A stretch of DNA of 61,357 bases from Myxococcaceae bacterium (GTDB lineage Bacteria; Myxococcota_A; Polyangia; Polyangiales; Ga0077539), in assembly GCA_004297725.1 (NCBI GenBank), contig SCUS01000119.1, positions 1 to 61,357 on the forward strand, read 5' to 3'. Both the position numbers and the translations under genes were made by a program. This document shows, piece by piece, positions 35,595 to 44,428 of the stretch; positions within the stretch are counted from its first letter, which is position 1, and the number at the start of each line of letters is the position of its first letter. The notes under the pieces are model-generated. The model saw only the letters and a list, made by a program, of their open reading frames with translations, was not told the origin of the DNA and did no database searches.

Positions 35595-36449
35595 CTACCG
35601 GCTGAAGGTGTCGCACTGCTGCGGGTCGCCCGACGACCAGCCGCGGCGAAACCAGCTCTCTCGCTGCTGCGCGGACCCGTGGGTCCAGGTCTCCGGACGC
35701 ACCCTCCGGCCCGCGCTGCGCTGGATGCGATCGTCGCCGACCGCGGCGGTGGCCGCGAGGGCCTCCTCGAGGTCGCCGGACTCCAGCAGGTTGCGCTGCT
35801 GCGTGGACTTCGCCCAGACGCCCGCGAAGCAGTCGGCCTGGAGCTCGAGGCGCACCGAGAGCTCGTTCTCCTGGGAGGGGTTCTGCGCCTGCGCCTGGCG
35901 GGTGCGCTCCTCGATGCCGAGCAGGCGTTGCGCGTGGTGGCCGACCTCGTGGGCGAGCACGTAGGCCTGGGCGAAATCGCCCGGGGCGCCGAAGCGGGAG
36001 CGCAGCTCCCGGAAGAACCCGAGGTCGATGTACACCCGCTGATCGGCGGGGCAGTAGAAGGGACCGATGGTCGAGTCGGCCGCACCGCAGCCGGTGTCGA
36101 TGGCGTCGGTGAAGAGCACCAGCTGCGCGCGGCGGTAGGGGCGCCCCAGCGCGGGCATGATGCGCGTCCAGTTGTCCTGCACGTCGTCGAGCACGAAGGA
36201 GACGAAGCGCACCTGCTGGTCCTCCTGCGGGTTGGCCGCGCGCTGAGGGGCCCGGGCGGCGCTCGTCCCCGGCGACGGCAGCGCTCCCCCGTCGAAGAGC
36301 GCGAAGAGGTTGGTACGGAACACGACGCTCAAGATGCCGACGATCACCACCCCGCCGAGCCCGAGTCGCAGTCCGCCTCGGCCGCCCGGGGAGCCCTGAC
36401 CGCGGGCGTCGATGACGTCACCGCTCTGATGATCCTGGTTCCATCGCAT
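35595..36449 (-). CDS. ypfJ: Neutral zinc metallopeptidase, YpfJ/KPN_02809 family
   Basis: A 284-residue member of the zinc peptidase family that includes E. coli YpfJ. A short cytosolic N-terminus is followed by a membrane-type helix near 27-46 (LGLGGVVIVGILSVVF), placing the catalytic part outside. The HExxH motif is AHEVGHH with His167, Glu168 and His171. The third zinc ligand is probably within LELQADCFAGVWA (Glu202 or Asp206). The DQRVYIDLGFF block before it is also family-typical. The physiological substrate is unknown. The gene stands alone, with an unrelated small gene on the same strand. Confidence 0.93.
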   Translation of the reverse strand: MRWNQDHQSGDVIDARGQGSPGGRGGLRLGLGGVVIVGILSVVFRTNLFALFDGGALPSPGTSAARAPQRAANPQEDQQVRFVSFVLDDVQDNWTRIMPALGRPYRRAQLVLFTDAIDTGCGAADSTIGPFYCPADQRVYIDLGFFRELRSRFGAPGDFAQAYVLAHEVGHHAQRLLGIEERTRQAQAQNPSQENELSVRLELQADCFAGVWAKSTQQRNLLESGDLEEALAATAAVGDDRIQRSAGRRVRPETWTHGSAQQRESWFRRGWSSGDPQQCDTFSR

Positions 36450-36500
36450 GGGCGGTGCGACTGCACGGGCAGTGCCGCCGCGAAGGGCGCGCAGCGAGGC

Positions 36501-36923
36501 TCAGGACTTCGACGAGCGGCCGACCTGCGAGCGCGTCCAGCCGAAACGGCTCGCGTCGCGGACCTCTCCCCAGGGGCGACCGGGGTTGGCGCGCTCCCAG
36601 TCGCGCTGGAGCTTGAGCTCGAGCTCGTCGTCCCAGACCGTGTACGAGCGGTAGGTCTCCGAGATGCCCACGCCGTAGCCGAAGCGCACGGCGCTCTCGT
36701 CGTTCCAGATGTCCGGGGGGTTGGGGAAGTTCGCCGGAGGGATCGCCTCCCTGCCCACCGCCTGCTTCACGGTGTCCCCGACGTCCTGGTTGAGGTCACG
36801 CCCGGCCTTGCGGTTGAAGTCGTGCTTGGTCTGCTCCCAGTCGCGGCGCAGCGCCTCCCTCATCCGACGCCAGGTGTTGGTCTCCTTGCTCGTCCACCAG
36901 GTGGGCTGCTGGGTCTTGTTCAT
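36501..36923 (-). CDS. Small conserved acidic/stress-type protein, function unknown
   Basis: A 140-residue soluble protein. The first 60 residues are helical and charged (MREALRRDWEQTKHDF, then GRDLNQDVGDTVKQA). The C-terminal part has the pattern VRFGYGV-x(12)-WDDELELKLQRDWE-x2-NPGRPWGEVRDASRFGW. I associate that pattern with general-stress proteins that carry a YxxGY...DWExxxPGxxW...R-GW block; the exact family name cannot be given. There is no signal peptide and no metal motif. A possible role in desiccation or envelope stress is inference. Confidence 0.68.
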   Translation of the reverse strand: MNKTQQPTWWTSKETNTWRRMREALRRDWEQTKHDFNRKAGRDLNQDVGDTVKQAVGREAIPPANFPNPPDIWNDESAVRFGYGVGISETYRSYTVWDDELELKLQRDWERANPGRPWGEVRDASRFGWTRSQVGRSSKS

Positions 36924-37092
36924 GGCTCGCCTCGCTCTCCACGGGTGCGTCGACGACCGCCGACCGACGACGGTCGCAGCTCCCGAGCGGTTGCATCTCC
37001 CGTGCGTGGTGCAGGACTCCCACGTCGTCGAGCCTGCGCTCCTCGTGGCAGCCCGCCACGGCGCCCGGCCATCTCGCCACGCCTGTGGCGCT

Positions 37093-37869
37093 TCAGCCCG
37101 CGACGCGAAACGGATCCCGGTCGGCCGACGACAGCAGCACGCCCAGCCCCGGGAGCGCCGACGACAGCCGCCCGGCGAGCACCGACAGGGTCCGGCGCTC
37201 GCTGTTGGAGTGCAGCGCGCAGGCCACCGTCACCCCCGCCGAGGCCGCCCTCAGCGCGTCGTGGTGGCGCATCTCTCCGGTGACGTAGAGCCCCGCCCCG
37301 GAGGCGATCACCTCGTCGAGCAGGTCGCCGCAAGCCCCCGCCCCGACGGCCACCCTCGTCACCTCGCCCTCCATCGGTCCGGCCACCAGCAGGTGGTCGA
37401 TCGCCAGCGCCGAGCGCACCTTCGCCAGCAGCGCGGCCCGCTCGATGGGGATCACCGGGCCGACGCGCCCGAGCCCGAGGCCCTCCGCCGCGACGGTCAC
37501 CCTCAGCGGCGCCCTCGCGGTCATCTCCACGGCGTCGGCGAGCACGTCGTTGGTGCCGCCGTCGGCGACGTCGAGGGCGGTGTGCGGGCTGTACACCGCC
37601 ACGCCGTGGCGGATGAGCTCGTAGGCCATGGAGCCGGAGAGCACCCGCTTGAGGCCGCTGAAGATCACCGGGTGGTAGGCGATCACCGCGGTGCAGCCGA
37701 GAGAGAGGGCCTCGTCGAGCACCGGGCGGGTGAGGTCGATGGCGAGCAGCACCCGGTCGAGGGGCGCGGCGCGGTCGCCCACGAGCAGCCCGACGTTGTC
37801 CCAGCCCTCGGCGAGCCGGGTCGGGGCGATCGCGTCCATGGCGCGGCACAGGTCGTCGACGGTCATCAT
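37093..37869 (-). CDS. Nif3-like dinuclear metal-centre protein
   Basis: A 258-residue member of the Nif3/YqfO family, with a start at either of two adjacent ATGs (37869 or 37866). Typical features are WDNVGLLVG near the start, AYHPVIFSG with a metal-binding His near 66, SPHTALD in the middle, and LHSNSERRTL (HxxxE) near the C-terminus. The family binds two metals and has been linked to NAD-capped RNA or GTP cyclohydrolase-like functions, but its role is not settled. It diverges from a GNAT acetyltransferase with 45 bp between starts. Confidence 0.88.
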   Translation of the reverse strand: MMTVDDLCRAMDAIAPTRLAEGWDNVGLLVGDRAAPLDRVLLAIDLTRPVLDEALSLGCTAVIAYHPVIFSGLKRVLSGSMAYELIRHGVAVYSPHTALDVADGGTNDVLADAVEMTARAPLRVTVAAEGLGLGRVGPVIPIERAALLAKVRSALAIDHLLVAGPMEGEVTRVAVGAGACGDLLDEVIASGAGLYVTGEMRHHDALRAASAGVTVACALHSNSERRTLSVLAGRLSSALPGLGVLLSSADRDPFRVAG

Positions 37870-37914
37870 CGTGGCGAAAGCTACCAGAGCGGCCCTATGG
37901 TGGGCTCCGCAGCC

Positions 37915-38400
37915 ATGGACAAGACGATCACGGTCACGGTGCGCCCCGCCACGGAGGCCGACCTCGAGGCGCTCGGGCAGATGGCGGGCGCGCTGGTGCG
38001 CTTCCACCACGAGGCCGACTCGAGGCGGTTCATGCTCTCCAAGGGGGTGGAGGAGGGCTATCGGCGGTGGTTCCGGCAGGAGCTGGGCAACGCCGCGGCG
38101 ATGATACGGGTGGCGGTGGGCGCCGACGGCCGGGTGCTCGGCTACACCTACGCGCGCTCCGAGGGCCGCGACTGGAACATGCTCCTCGACGAGCACATCG
38201 CCCTGCACGACATCTTCGTCGACCCGGCCTCGCGCGGCGCCCGCGTGGGAGAGTCGCTGATGGCGGCCTTCGTGGCCGACGTCGAGGCCCGCGGCAACGC
38301 GAGGGCGGTGCTCCACACCATGGTGTCCAACGAGCGGGCGCAGCGGCTCTTCGCGAAGTACGGCTTCCGACCGACGATGCTGGAGATGACCCGGGGCTGA
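37915..38400 (+). CDS. GNAT-family N-acetyltransferase
   Basis: 161 residues from ATG 37915 (an ATG at 37897 is possible). Acetyl-CoA is bound by the GNAT core: the strand ALHDIFVDPASRGARVGESLM contains the RxxGxG/A-type pyrophosphate loop (SRGARVG). The end AVLHTMVSNERAQRLFAKYGF carries the NxxxxxLFxKxGF signature. The substrate (amine, antibiotic or protein) cannot be told. It is convergent with the flavoprotein gene. Confidence 0.92.
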   Translation: MDKTITVTVRPATEADLEALGQMAGALVRFHHEADSRRFMLSKGVEEGYRRWFRQELGNAAAMIRVAVGADGRVLGYTYARSEGRDWNMLLDEHIALHDIFVDPASRGARVGESLMAAFVADVEARGNARAVLHTMVSNERAQRLFAKYGFRPTMLEMTRG

Positions 38401-38409
38401 GAGCGCGCC

Positions 38410-39570
38410 TCAGCCCGCGACGGACTTCGAGACCTCCAGCGCGCCGCTCCCATAGCCCCACCTGAGCAGCGCCTGGAGCTCGCGCCGTCGGTAGAGCCCG
38501 CTCGCGACCAGCGCCTGCATCCCGTCCTGGATGCGCCCCCGGAGCGTCGCCGGGCCGTCGACCTCCCTCGCCACGCGCCAGCGGTAGCGCCGCACCGCGG
38601 CCTCGTCGAGCGCCCCGGAGCGCATCGCCCCGGCGCACACCTCCGCGGCGATCTCGCCGGTGCGCAGCGCCTGCCAGATCCCCTCGCCGGTGAGCGGATC
38701 GACGTGTCGCCCCGCGTCGCCGAGGGTCAGCAGCCCGGGCATCCCGGGGCGCACGGAGAGGTCGCTCAAGGGGAGCTGCCAGGTGCGCACCGCCCCCACC
38801 CGGCGCGCCCCCGAGAAGCGGTCGGGGTGCTGCGCCAGGAAGGCCTCGAAGAGCGACCCGAGCGAGGCCCCCCGCGCGTCGTAGCCGTCGCGGCGGAGGT
38901 ACACGCCCACGTTGGCGACGCCCTCCACGGCGGGGAAGATCCAGCCGTAGCCGTAGGGGAGCGACGGGTCGAACCAGTGCTCGCTCCACCCCTCCCGCAG
39001 GGCTCCGGTCACGCCCTCGAAGTAGGCCGTCGCGGAGATCGCCAGCCCCCGCCCCCTGGGCCGGTCGAGGCCCAGCGCCCTGGTGGCCACCGAGCCCGGC
39101 CCGTCCGCGGCCAGCACCGCCCGCGCCCTCACCACCTCCGACCCGATGCGGGCTCCCACCACCGCGCCGCCCTCGACCACCAGCTCGTCTGCGGAGAGCC
39201 CCTGGTCCACCCGGGCTCCGGACGCCGCCAGCGCTCGCACCAGCAGCGCGTCGAGGTCGAGCCGGCCCACGATCATCCCTCGGGCGCCGCCGTAGTCGCG
39301 AGGGATGCAGCCCCCGTCGGGCAGCAGCGCCAGGGCCCCGAGGACGTCCGCGTGCGGAGCGGCGTCCAGCGCCTCGCCCGCCCCGAGCGAGCCGATGATC
39401 GCGATGGCCCGGTTGGAGAGCGCGTCGCCGCACACCTTCGGGCGGGGGAAGGTCGCCCGGTCGATCACCCGCACCCGCAGCCCCGCCCTCGCCAGGCCCA
39501 CGCCCGCGGCGCAGCCCGAGGGGCCCGCGCCGATCACCAGCACGTCGAACGATCCGTGGTCTTGGCTCAT
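38410..39570 (-). CDS. Geranylgeranyl-reductase-family FAD flavoprotein
   Basis: A 386-residue flavoprotein. GxGxxG in VIGAGPSGCAA (residues 12-22) binds FAD. The GRLDLDALLV segment and LTLGDAGRHVDPLTGEGI (around 295) are typical of geranylgeranyl reductases and related p-hydroxybenzoate-hydroxylase-fold enzymes. GYGWIFP marks the isoprenoid/lipid-binding side. It may reduce isoprenoid double bonds or hydroxylate a lipid. PRPKVCGDALS near 44 is also typical of the family. No partner gene for isoprenoids is adjacent. Confidence 0.9.
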   Translation of the reverse strand: MSQDHGSFDVLVIGAGPSGCAAGVGLARAGLRVRVIDRATFPRPKVCGDALSNRAIAIIGSLGAGEALDAAPHADVLGALALLPDGGCIPRDYGGARGMIVGRLDLDALLVRALAASGARVDQGLSADELVVEGGAVVGARIGSEVVRARAVLAADGPGSVATRALGLDRPRGRGLAISATAYFEGVTGALREGWSEHWFDPSLPYGYGWIFPAVEGVANVGVYLRRDGYDARGASLGSLFEAFLAQHPDRFSGARRVGAVRTWQLPLSDLSVRPGMPGLLTLGDAGRHVDPLTGEGIWQALRTGEIAAEVCAGAMRSGALDEAAVRRYRWRVAREVDGPATLRGRIQDGMQALVASGLYRRRELQALLRWGYGSGALEVSKSVAG

Positions 39571-39587
39571 CGCTGTCTCTCTCAGGC

Positions 39588-40361
39588 CTAGTGGGGTCTC
39601 GCCACGCACTGGCCGCTGCGGCACGACGCCTCGATGAGCGTCGGATCGGTCACGAACATCCCCGTCTGCTCGACCTCGATGCCGCGGCTGGGGCGATCGG
39701 AGCAGCGGATCATCTCCGCCACCAGCAGGGTCCAGCACGCTCTCAGGGCCGTGAACTCCGCCATCGCCCGCGCGTTGTACGCGACCGCCCGCTGCTCTCC
39801 CACGCAGTTCTGGGGATAGATCCCGAGGACGCACTGGCTGTCGGTGGAGCAGCTCCGGTCGCCCGGGGCCACCGCGCACATCAAGAGCCCCGCGTCGTTG
39901 CGAGCCGCGTCCACGCCCTGCACGTCGACGCGCGCCCCGTCCGTCGCCCCGCGGTCGCCCGGCACGTCCGCGCTCCCCGCGTCGATGCCCGCATCCGCGA
40001 CGCCACGGTCCATCGGCACGTCGCTGCCGGTGTCCATCACGCCACGGTCCATCGGCACGTCGCTGCCGGTGTCCATCACGCCCTGGTCCACCGGTGCGTC
40101 GATGCCGGTGTCCGCCGCGCCCTGGTCCATCGGCACGTCGCTGCCCGCATCCGAGCCCGAGTCCACGACGGCGTTGCCCAGGTCGATCACCGGGCCGATG
40201 TCCGAGCACACCATCGCCGCGCAGGGGCAGTCGGCGCGCCCGGTGTAGACGCAGCCCCGCGGCGCCTCCGGGCAGTTGCAGTTCGCCTGCTCGGTCGTGC
40301 TGCAGCCCAGGGCCAGGGCGCTGGCGGCCATCAGTCCCGCTACGGCTCGAAGCAAGCTCAT
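39588..40361 (-). CDS. Asp-rich tethered lipoprotein with Cys-rich ends
   Basis: A 257-residue lipoprotein (lipobox LALGC, Cys20). Residues 27-52 hold a small Cys cluster (CNCPEAPRGC). Residues 58-160 are an extreme Asp/Val/Met-rich tether with 13-residue repeats (MDTGSDVPMDRGV), encoded by the 39-bp DNA repeat at 40011-40150. The C-terminal about 95 residues contain six cysteines (CSTDSQCVLGIYPQNC) and no known enzyme motif. Start at ATG 40361; an ATG at 40379 is possible. It diverges from the M1 peptidase gene with 51 bp between. Confidence 0.8.
   Translation of the reverse strand: MSLLRAVAGLMAASALALGCSTTEQANCNCPEAPRGCVYTGRADCPCAAMVCSDIGPVIDLGNAVVDSGSDAGSDVPMDQGAADTGIDAPVDQGVMDTGSDVPMDRGVMDTGSDVPMDRGVADAGIDAGSADVPGDRGATDGARVDVQGVDAARNDAGLLMCAVAPGDRSCSTDSQCVLGIYPQNCVGEQRAVAYNARAMAEFTALRACWTLLVAEMIRCSDRPSRGIEVEQTGMFVTDPTLIEASCRSGQCVARPH
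40011..40150. repeat. 39-bp direct repeat, about 3.5 copies
   Basis: Units beginning catcggcacg/caccggtgcg start at 40011, 40050, 40089 and 40128, an exact 39-bp period. Copies 1 and 2 are nearly identical; copies 3 and 4 diverge. Thirteen codons per unit keep the reading frame, so expansion or contraction would change the tether length. Confidence 0.88.
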
Positions 40362-40412
40362 CGCCGGCGATGATCCCATGCGGCGCCTCGATCTGCGACA
40401 CTCCCGCGCGTC

Positions 40413-42110
40413 ATGCGCCACCGCATCCACCTCGCGCTGTTCGCCGTCATCGCCCCGCTCGCGTGCGGCGGCGACGACCCGGCCGCCCCGCTCCCCGCCG
40501 ACGCCTCGACCGACGCGCCCCCGATGGACGTCCCGGCCGATGTTCCCATCACCGGGCCCGCGCGCTTCTCCGTCGAGCACTACGACTACGACCTCGACCT
40601 GGAGTCCCGCCGCGCCACCGCACGACTCCGCGTCCGCTTGAGCACCGCGGGCGACTGCCTCACGCTGCCCTTCCGCCCCGAGGCGGCCGAGGAGGTCACC
40701 CTCGACGGCGCGCCCGCCCGGGACGTCGCGGTCGCCGGAGGGCGCCTCGCCGCGTGCGATCCGACGGGCCACGGGTGGGCCGCCGGGAGCACCGTCACCC
40801 TCTCGGTCAGCGCGACGCTCCCGACGGGCACGCTGCGCAGCACGCAGGTGGGCTTCAGCACCCGCCGCGACCTCGCGGGCGGAACCTTCACCTACCTTCT
40901 CTCCTGGGTCGCCCAGTGCGACCGCTTCGGCCCCTGCGACAACGACCCCGGCGTCTTCGCTACCTACCACTTCGATGTCTCTCACCCCTCGGGCACCCAG
41001 GTGCTCTGCCCCGGAACCATCACCGCCACCGCCACCCGCACCTCGTGCGACTTCGCCTTCGCGGGAGGCCCGACCTACAGCACCTTCGGGGTGATGGCCG
41101 GCCAGCGCTGGGTCGCGCGCTCGCTCGGCCGCGCGGGCAAGGTCGCCCTCACGCTCCACGACCTCCCGGGATCAGGCGTCGCCGAGGCCCTCGACCCCTC
41201 GCGCGTCCGGGGGATGCTGGGCTTCATGAGCGAGCGCTTCGGCCCCTACCCCTACGGCGACGCGCTGCGCCTCGTGGTGGCGCCCACCACCTGGGCGGGC
41301 TTCGAGCACCCGGGCAACATCGCCCTCGCGCAGACCCTCGCCAGCGGCAACGCCGAGCACACGACCTTCCACGAGATCGCCCACCAGTGGGCGGGCGACC
41401 AGAGCACCATCGCCTCGGTGAGGGACTTCGTCTGGAAGGAGGCGATGGCCGAGTACCTGGCCTTCGTCTACGAGTCGACGAGGATCACCGAGGCCCGTGG
41501 GCTCCTCACCGCCCGCGTCTGGAAGGACTCCTCCCGGTCGCTCCGCCACCACCCGGTTCCGACGGGCGACGTGGCCATCAACGACTTCTACGGCTCGGCC
41601 TATGGACCAGGGCCCATGGTGCTCTTCCGCCAGCTCGAGGTGCGCTACTCGCGCGACGCCGTGATGGGCGCGCTGCAAGACCTCCTCGGCCGTCCCCGGG
41701 CGCTCTCCCTCGCGGACGTGCGCCAGGCGCTCGAGCGCCGCACCGGGGCCGACCTCGAGGCCTACGTCCGGGGATGGCTGGTCGGCGAGGGGGCGCCCAC
41801 CTGGCCGACCGCGCGCGTCGAGCGCAACACCGCCGCCGACGGCGCCGTCACCGTCACCGTCAACCCCCACGGCAGCGGCCGGGGGATGATGTTCGTGGTG
41901 CGCGTGGAGGGCGCCGCGGGGGAGCGTCAGGACATCCCCGTCGACCTCGGCATCGACGGCTCGCGCCCCTCGACGGTCACCGCCCGGCCGGGCTTCGTCG
42001 TGACCCGGGTGACCATCGACCCCGACGCGCAGGCCCTCGTGTACGAGGAGCCCGCCGCGGGCAGCGCGCTCGTCGAGCCTCCGCCCTCGACGCCCTGGCT
42101 GGCGCCCTGA
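40413..42110 (+). CDS. M1-family metallopeptidase lipoprotein
   Basis: A 565-residue lipoprotein (lipobox PLAC, Cys18) with a short Asp-rich tether (DASTDAPPMDVPADVP). Residues 50-235 form the beta-saddle N-domain of gluzincin aminopeptidases. The catalytic domain has HEIAHQW (His320, Glu321, His324) with third ligand Glu343 in WKEAMAEYLA, exactly 18 residues after the last His. The exopeptidase motif, normally GxMEN, reads AGFEHPGN (295-302), like the G-M-E-Y/H-P variants. It is probably an aminopeptidase or endopeptidase on the cell surface. Length is short because the C-terminal helical domain of classical aminopeptidase N is missing; a small beta domain follows instead. Confidence 0.9.
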   Translation: MRHRIHLALFAVIAPLACGGDDPAAPLPADASTDAPPMDVPADVPITGPARFSVEHYDYDLDLESRRATARLRVRLSTAGDCLTLPFRPEAAEEVTLDGAPARDVAVAGGRLAACDPTGHGWAAGSTVTLSVSATLPTGTLRSTQVGFSTRRDLAGGTFTYLLSWVAQCDRFGPCDNDPGVFATYHFDVSHPSGTQVLCPGTITATATRTSCDFAFAGGPTYSTFGVMAGQRWVARSLGRAGKVALTLHDLPGSGVAEALDPSRVRGMLGFMSERFGPYPYGDALRLVVAPTTWAGFEHPGNIALAQTLASGNAEHTTFHEIAHQWAGDQSTIASVRDFVWKEAMAEYLAFVYESTRITEARGLLTARVWKDSSRSLRHHPVPTGDVAINDFYGSAYGPGPMVLFRQLEVRYSRDAVMGALQDLLGRPRALSLADVRQALERRTGADLEAYVRGWLVGEGAPTWPTARVERNTAADGAVTVTVNPHGSGRGMMFVVRVEGAAGERQDIPVDLGIDGSRPSTVTARPGFVVTRVTIDPDAQALVYEEPAAGSALVEPPPSTPWLAP

Positions 42111-42183
42111 CGCGGCGACGGGGGATGACGGAGCTACGGTCGCGCCCTTGGCGACCGCGGCGTCTGGCCTAATCTGAGTGACC

Positions 42184-43026
42184 ATGCGCCCTGTTGCACT
42201 CTTCGGTTCGATCGCGGCGGCGATGGTGCTCTGGCTCTCGACCCGGATGTTCCTGGGAGACCAGCTCTGGGTGTGGAAGGTGAGCTGCCTGCTCGGGGCC
42301 TGGGCGCCCATCGGGGCGGCCGCGCTCATCCTCTACGTGCGAGAGGTCGGCGACCGGGAGGACGGGTGGTTCATGGCGTGGTGCGTGCGCGCCGTCGGCA
42401 TGCACCTGACCCTGGTGTGGATGCTCGGCATGTCCGACTGGCTACGCGGCCCCCCGCACACGCCCCCCCAATGGAACTCCGACGTCGGCATGCCCCTGGT
42501 CTTCCTGGCCTTCGCCCCGGTGCTCGCCCTCTCCGTCGCCGCCCTCCAATGGACCCGCTCCGTCGCCGCCCGCGTCTCGGCCTACGCCCAGGCGCGCCAG
42601 GCCGGGACGCTCCACCTCGTCGTCGCCTCGCCTTCCCCCTACCGCGACGCCGACACCGAGCTCCGCCGGGGGCTGCTCCCCTCCGCGCCTCCCTCCTTCG
42701 CCCCGGTGTTCGCCGGCGCCGCGGGCCTCGTCGCCATGTGGGCCGCGCTCTCCACCTCGCTCTCCCCCGGCGCCGTCCTCGTGGGCGCCGCCGTCGCCCT
42801 CTCCATGGCCTCGCTGCGCAGCGCCCGAGCGCTCGTCCCCTCGGTGTGCGCGCTCGTCGCCGTCGGCGGCCTGCTGGTCACCCGCGCCCAGCACCTCGAG
42901 GGCGCCGCCCTCGTCAACCGGGCGATGCTCTGGCCCGTCACCGCGCTCGTCGGCCTCGCGCTCTACCTCGGCCTGCTCGAAGGCCGCCTGCGCCTCGACC
43001 GGGCCCTGCGCCCGGCCTCCCGCTGA
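42184..43026 (+). CDS. Multi-pass membrane protein, function unknown
   Basis: 280 residues from ATG 42184 (GTG at 42178 is two codons upstream). Hydrophobic segments are at about 8-25, 35-55, 66-85, 100-122, 180-200, 204-222, 226-243 and 252-270, with a charged cytosolic stretch near 130-165. No family is recognised. The second half is Ala/Leu/Val-rich (FAGAAGLVAMWAALS, VLVGAAVALSMASL). The gene lies 73 bp after the M1 peptidase and 89 bp before the universal stress protein on the same strand. Confidence 0.72.
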   Translation: MRPVALFGSIAAAMVLWLSTRMFLGDQLWVWKVSCLLGAWAPIGAAALILYVREVGDREDGWFMAWCVRAVGMHLTLVWMLGMSDWLRGPPHTPPQWNSDVGMPLVFLAFAPVLALSVAALQWTRSVAARVSAYAQARQAGTLHLVVASPSPYRDADTELRRGLLPSAPPSFAPVFAGAAGLVAMWAALSTSLSPGAVLVGAAVALSMASLRSARALVPSVCALVAVGGLLVTRAQHLEGAALVNRAMLWPVTALVGLALYLGLLEGRLRLDRALRPASR

Positions 43027-43115
43027 ACGCCCCCGAAGGCTCTACCGCTCCGCCGCCGCAACGACCACACTCCGACCGACGGCGCGATCCCCGCGCCCAG
43101 TGGAGACGTTCGGTC

Positions 43116-43559
43116 ATGAGCAGGATCCTGGTTCCCATCGACTCGACCCCCATGGCCCCGCAGGTGCTCGCGGTCGCCATCGACTTCGCCCGCCAGCACG
43201 ACGCCGAGATCGTGCTGCTCCGCGCCATCGGGATACCCACCGAGCTGCCCATGGAGGCCTACGCGATGGCGCCCGACAACGTCGCCGGGCTCCTGGAGAA
43301 GGGCGCCCGCGCCGAGCTGGCGAAGTACGTCGCCGATCTCCCGACGGGCATCCGGGCGAGCGTGAGGGTGGAGTTCGGCGCCGCGTGGCAGGTCATCTGC
43401 GACGTCGCCAAGGCCGAAGACGTGCTGCTCGTGGTGATGGGCGCGCACAACCACCGCTTCCTCGACGGCATGCTCGGCACCACCGCCACCCGCGTGGTCA
43501 ACCACTGCGACCGCTCGGTGCTCATCGTGCGCCGCCCCGCCACGCCTCCCGCCCCCTGA
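43116..43559 (+). CDS. Universal stress protein (UspA family)
   Basis: A 147-residue single-domain Usp with the usual alpha/beta fold. It begins SRILVPIDSTPMAPQVLAVA, and the C-terminal part has MGAHNHRFLDGMLGTTATRVV and SVLIVRR, matching the G-x2-G-x9-G-[ST] nucleotide loop region (partly degenerate). Family members bind ATP or act as stress-linked dimers. The start is fixed at ATG 43116 by the conserved first strand. Confidence 0.92.
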   Translation: MSRILVPIDSTPMAPQVLAVAIDFARQHDAEIVLLRAIGIPTELPMEAYAMAPDNVAGLLEKGARAELAKYVADLPTGIRASVRVEFGAAWQVICDVAKAEDVLLVVMGAHNHRFLDGMLGTTATRVVNHCDRSVLIVRRPATPPAP

Positions 43560-43807
43560 CGATCGCCCGCCTCGGCTTCTCCCGCCTCCGCCCCACGACC
43601 TGTCAGTAACTTGCCGGCGCGCGTCGCCCTCTCTCGCGGCCGCGCCAGCGAGGCCACTGCTCCATCGCCCGAAGGGTGCGCGGTCGGTGCTTCCGCGGTG
43701 ATGGCGGCTTTTCCGCTGTCTGTGATTGCTGGCCAGCGGACATGGCCATTGTGTGGTGATGCTGGATGGTGAGGGCCGGGGTCCGAGGGGTGTAGAGTCC
43801 CGGTCCT

Positions 43808-44428
43808 ATGAAGCGGTGTCCCTTCTGTGCCGAGGAGATCCAGGATGCGGCCATCAAGTGTCGGCACTGCGGGTCGATGCTCAACGAGCCGTCCTTCCCG
43901 CCCGGCACTTCGCCCACCCCCGGCGCCATCGCCGACGCGCGCCCCATCTACACCGGAACCCCTTCCTGGAAGGCCTGGTACGGCCTCTACGGGCTGAGCG
44001 CGCTGCTCGCGGCGCTGGCGATCGTGGGGTCGATCTTACTGGCCCTCGTATTCGTCGTCGCGACGGCGATCTGGGTGACCGCGGGCGCGGCGCTGCTCGT
44101 GGCCTCGCTGGCGCTCTTCGTCACCGTGGAGCTGCGGCGCCGATCGACCAAGTACCGGGTGAGCACCCGCACCATCGACATCGAGGAGGGGGTGCTGTCG
44201 CGGAAGATCAACACGCTCCAGCTCTGGCGGGTGCGCGACGTGGTGTTCGAGCAGTCGCTGACGCAGCGGATGCTGGGCGTGGCGAGCATCCGGCTGGTGG
44301 TGCACGACGACACCTCGCCCAAGGTGATGCTCTCGGGGCTCACCAACGGCCGCGAGGTCTTCGAGGAGGTGAAGATGGCCATCGACGTGGCGCGGCAGTC
44401 TCGCAACGTCGTGGGGCTGGTGGATTGA
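43808..44428 (+). CDS. Zinc-ribbon and bacterial PH (bPH2/DUF304) membrane protein
   Basis: 206 residues. The N-terminal zinc ribbon is CPFCAEEIQDAAIKCRHC (4-21). Two hydrophobic segments lie near 58-82 and 86-107. The C-terminal part is the bPH2 beta fold (STKYRVSTRTIDIEEGVLSR; TLQLWRVRDVVFEQSLTQR; GVASIRLVVHD), the pattern of YdbT-like DUF304 proteins. It probably lies in the inner membrane with the PH fold in the cytosol. The TGA stop overlaps the TTG start of the next gene (TTGA), so the two are coupled. Confidence 0.88.
   Translation: MKRCPFCAEEIQDAAIKCRHCGSMLNEPSFPPGTSPTPGAIADARPIYTGTPSWKAWYGLYGLSALLAALAIVGSILLALVFVVATAIWVTAGAALLVASLALFVTVELRRRSTKYRVSTRTIDIEEGVLSRKINTLQLWRVRDVVFEQSLTQRMLGVASIRLVVHDDTSPKVMLSGLTNGREVFEEVKMAIDVARQSRNVVGLVD

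Noticed and set aside
37915..38400. Fusion of the Nif3 region and GNAT on one strand
   Set aside because: The two lie on opposite strands and are simply divergent neighbours.
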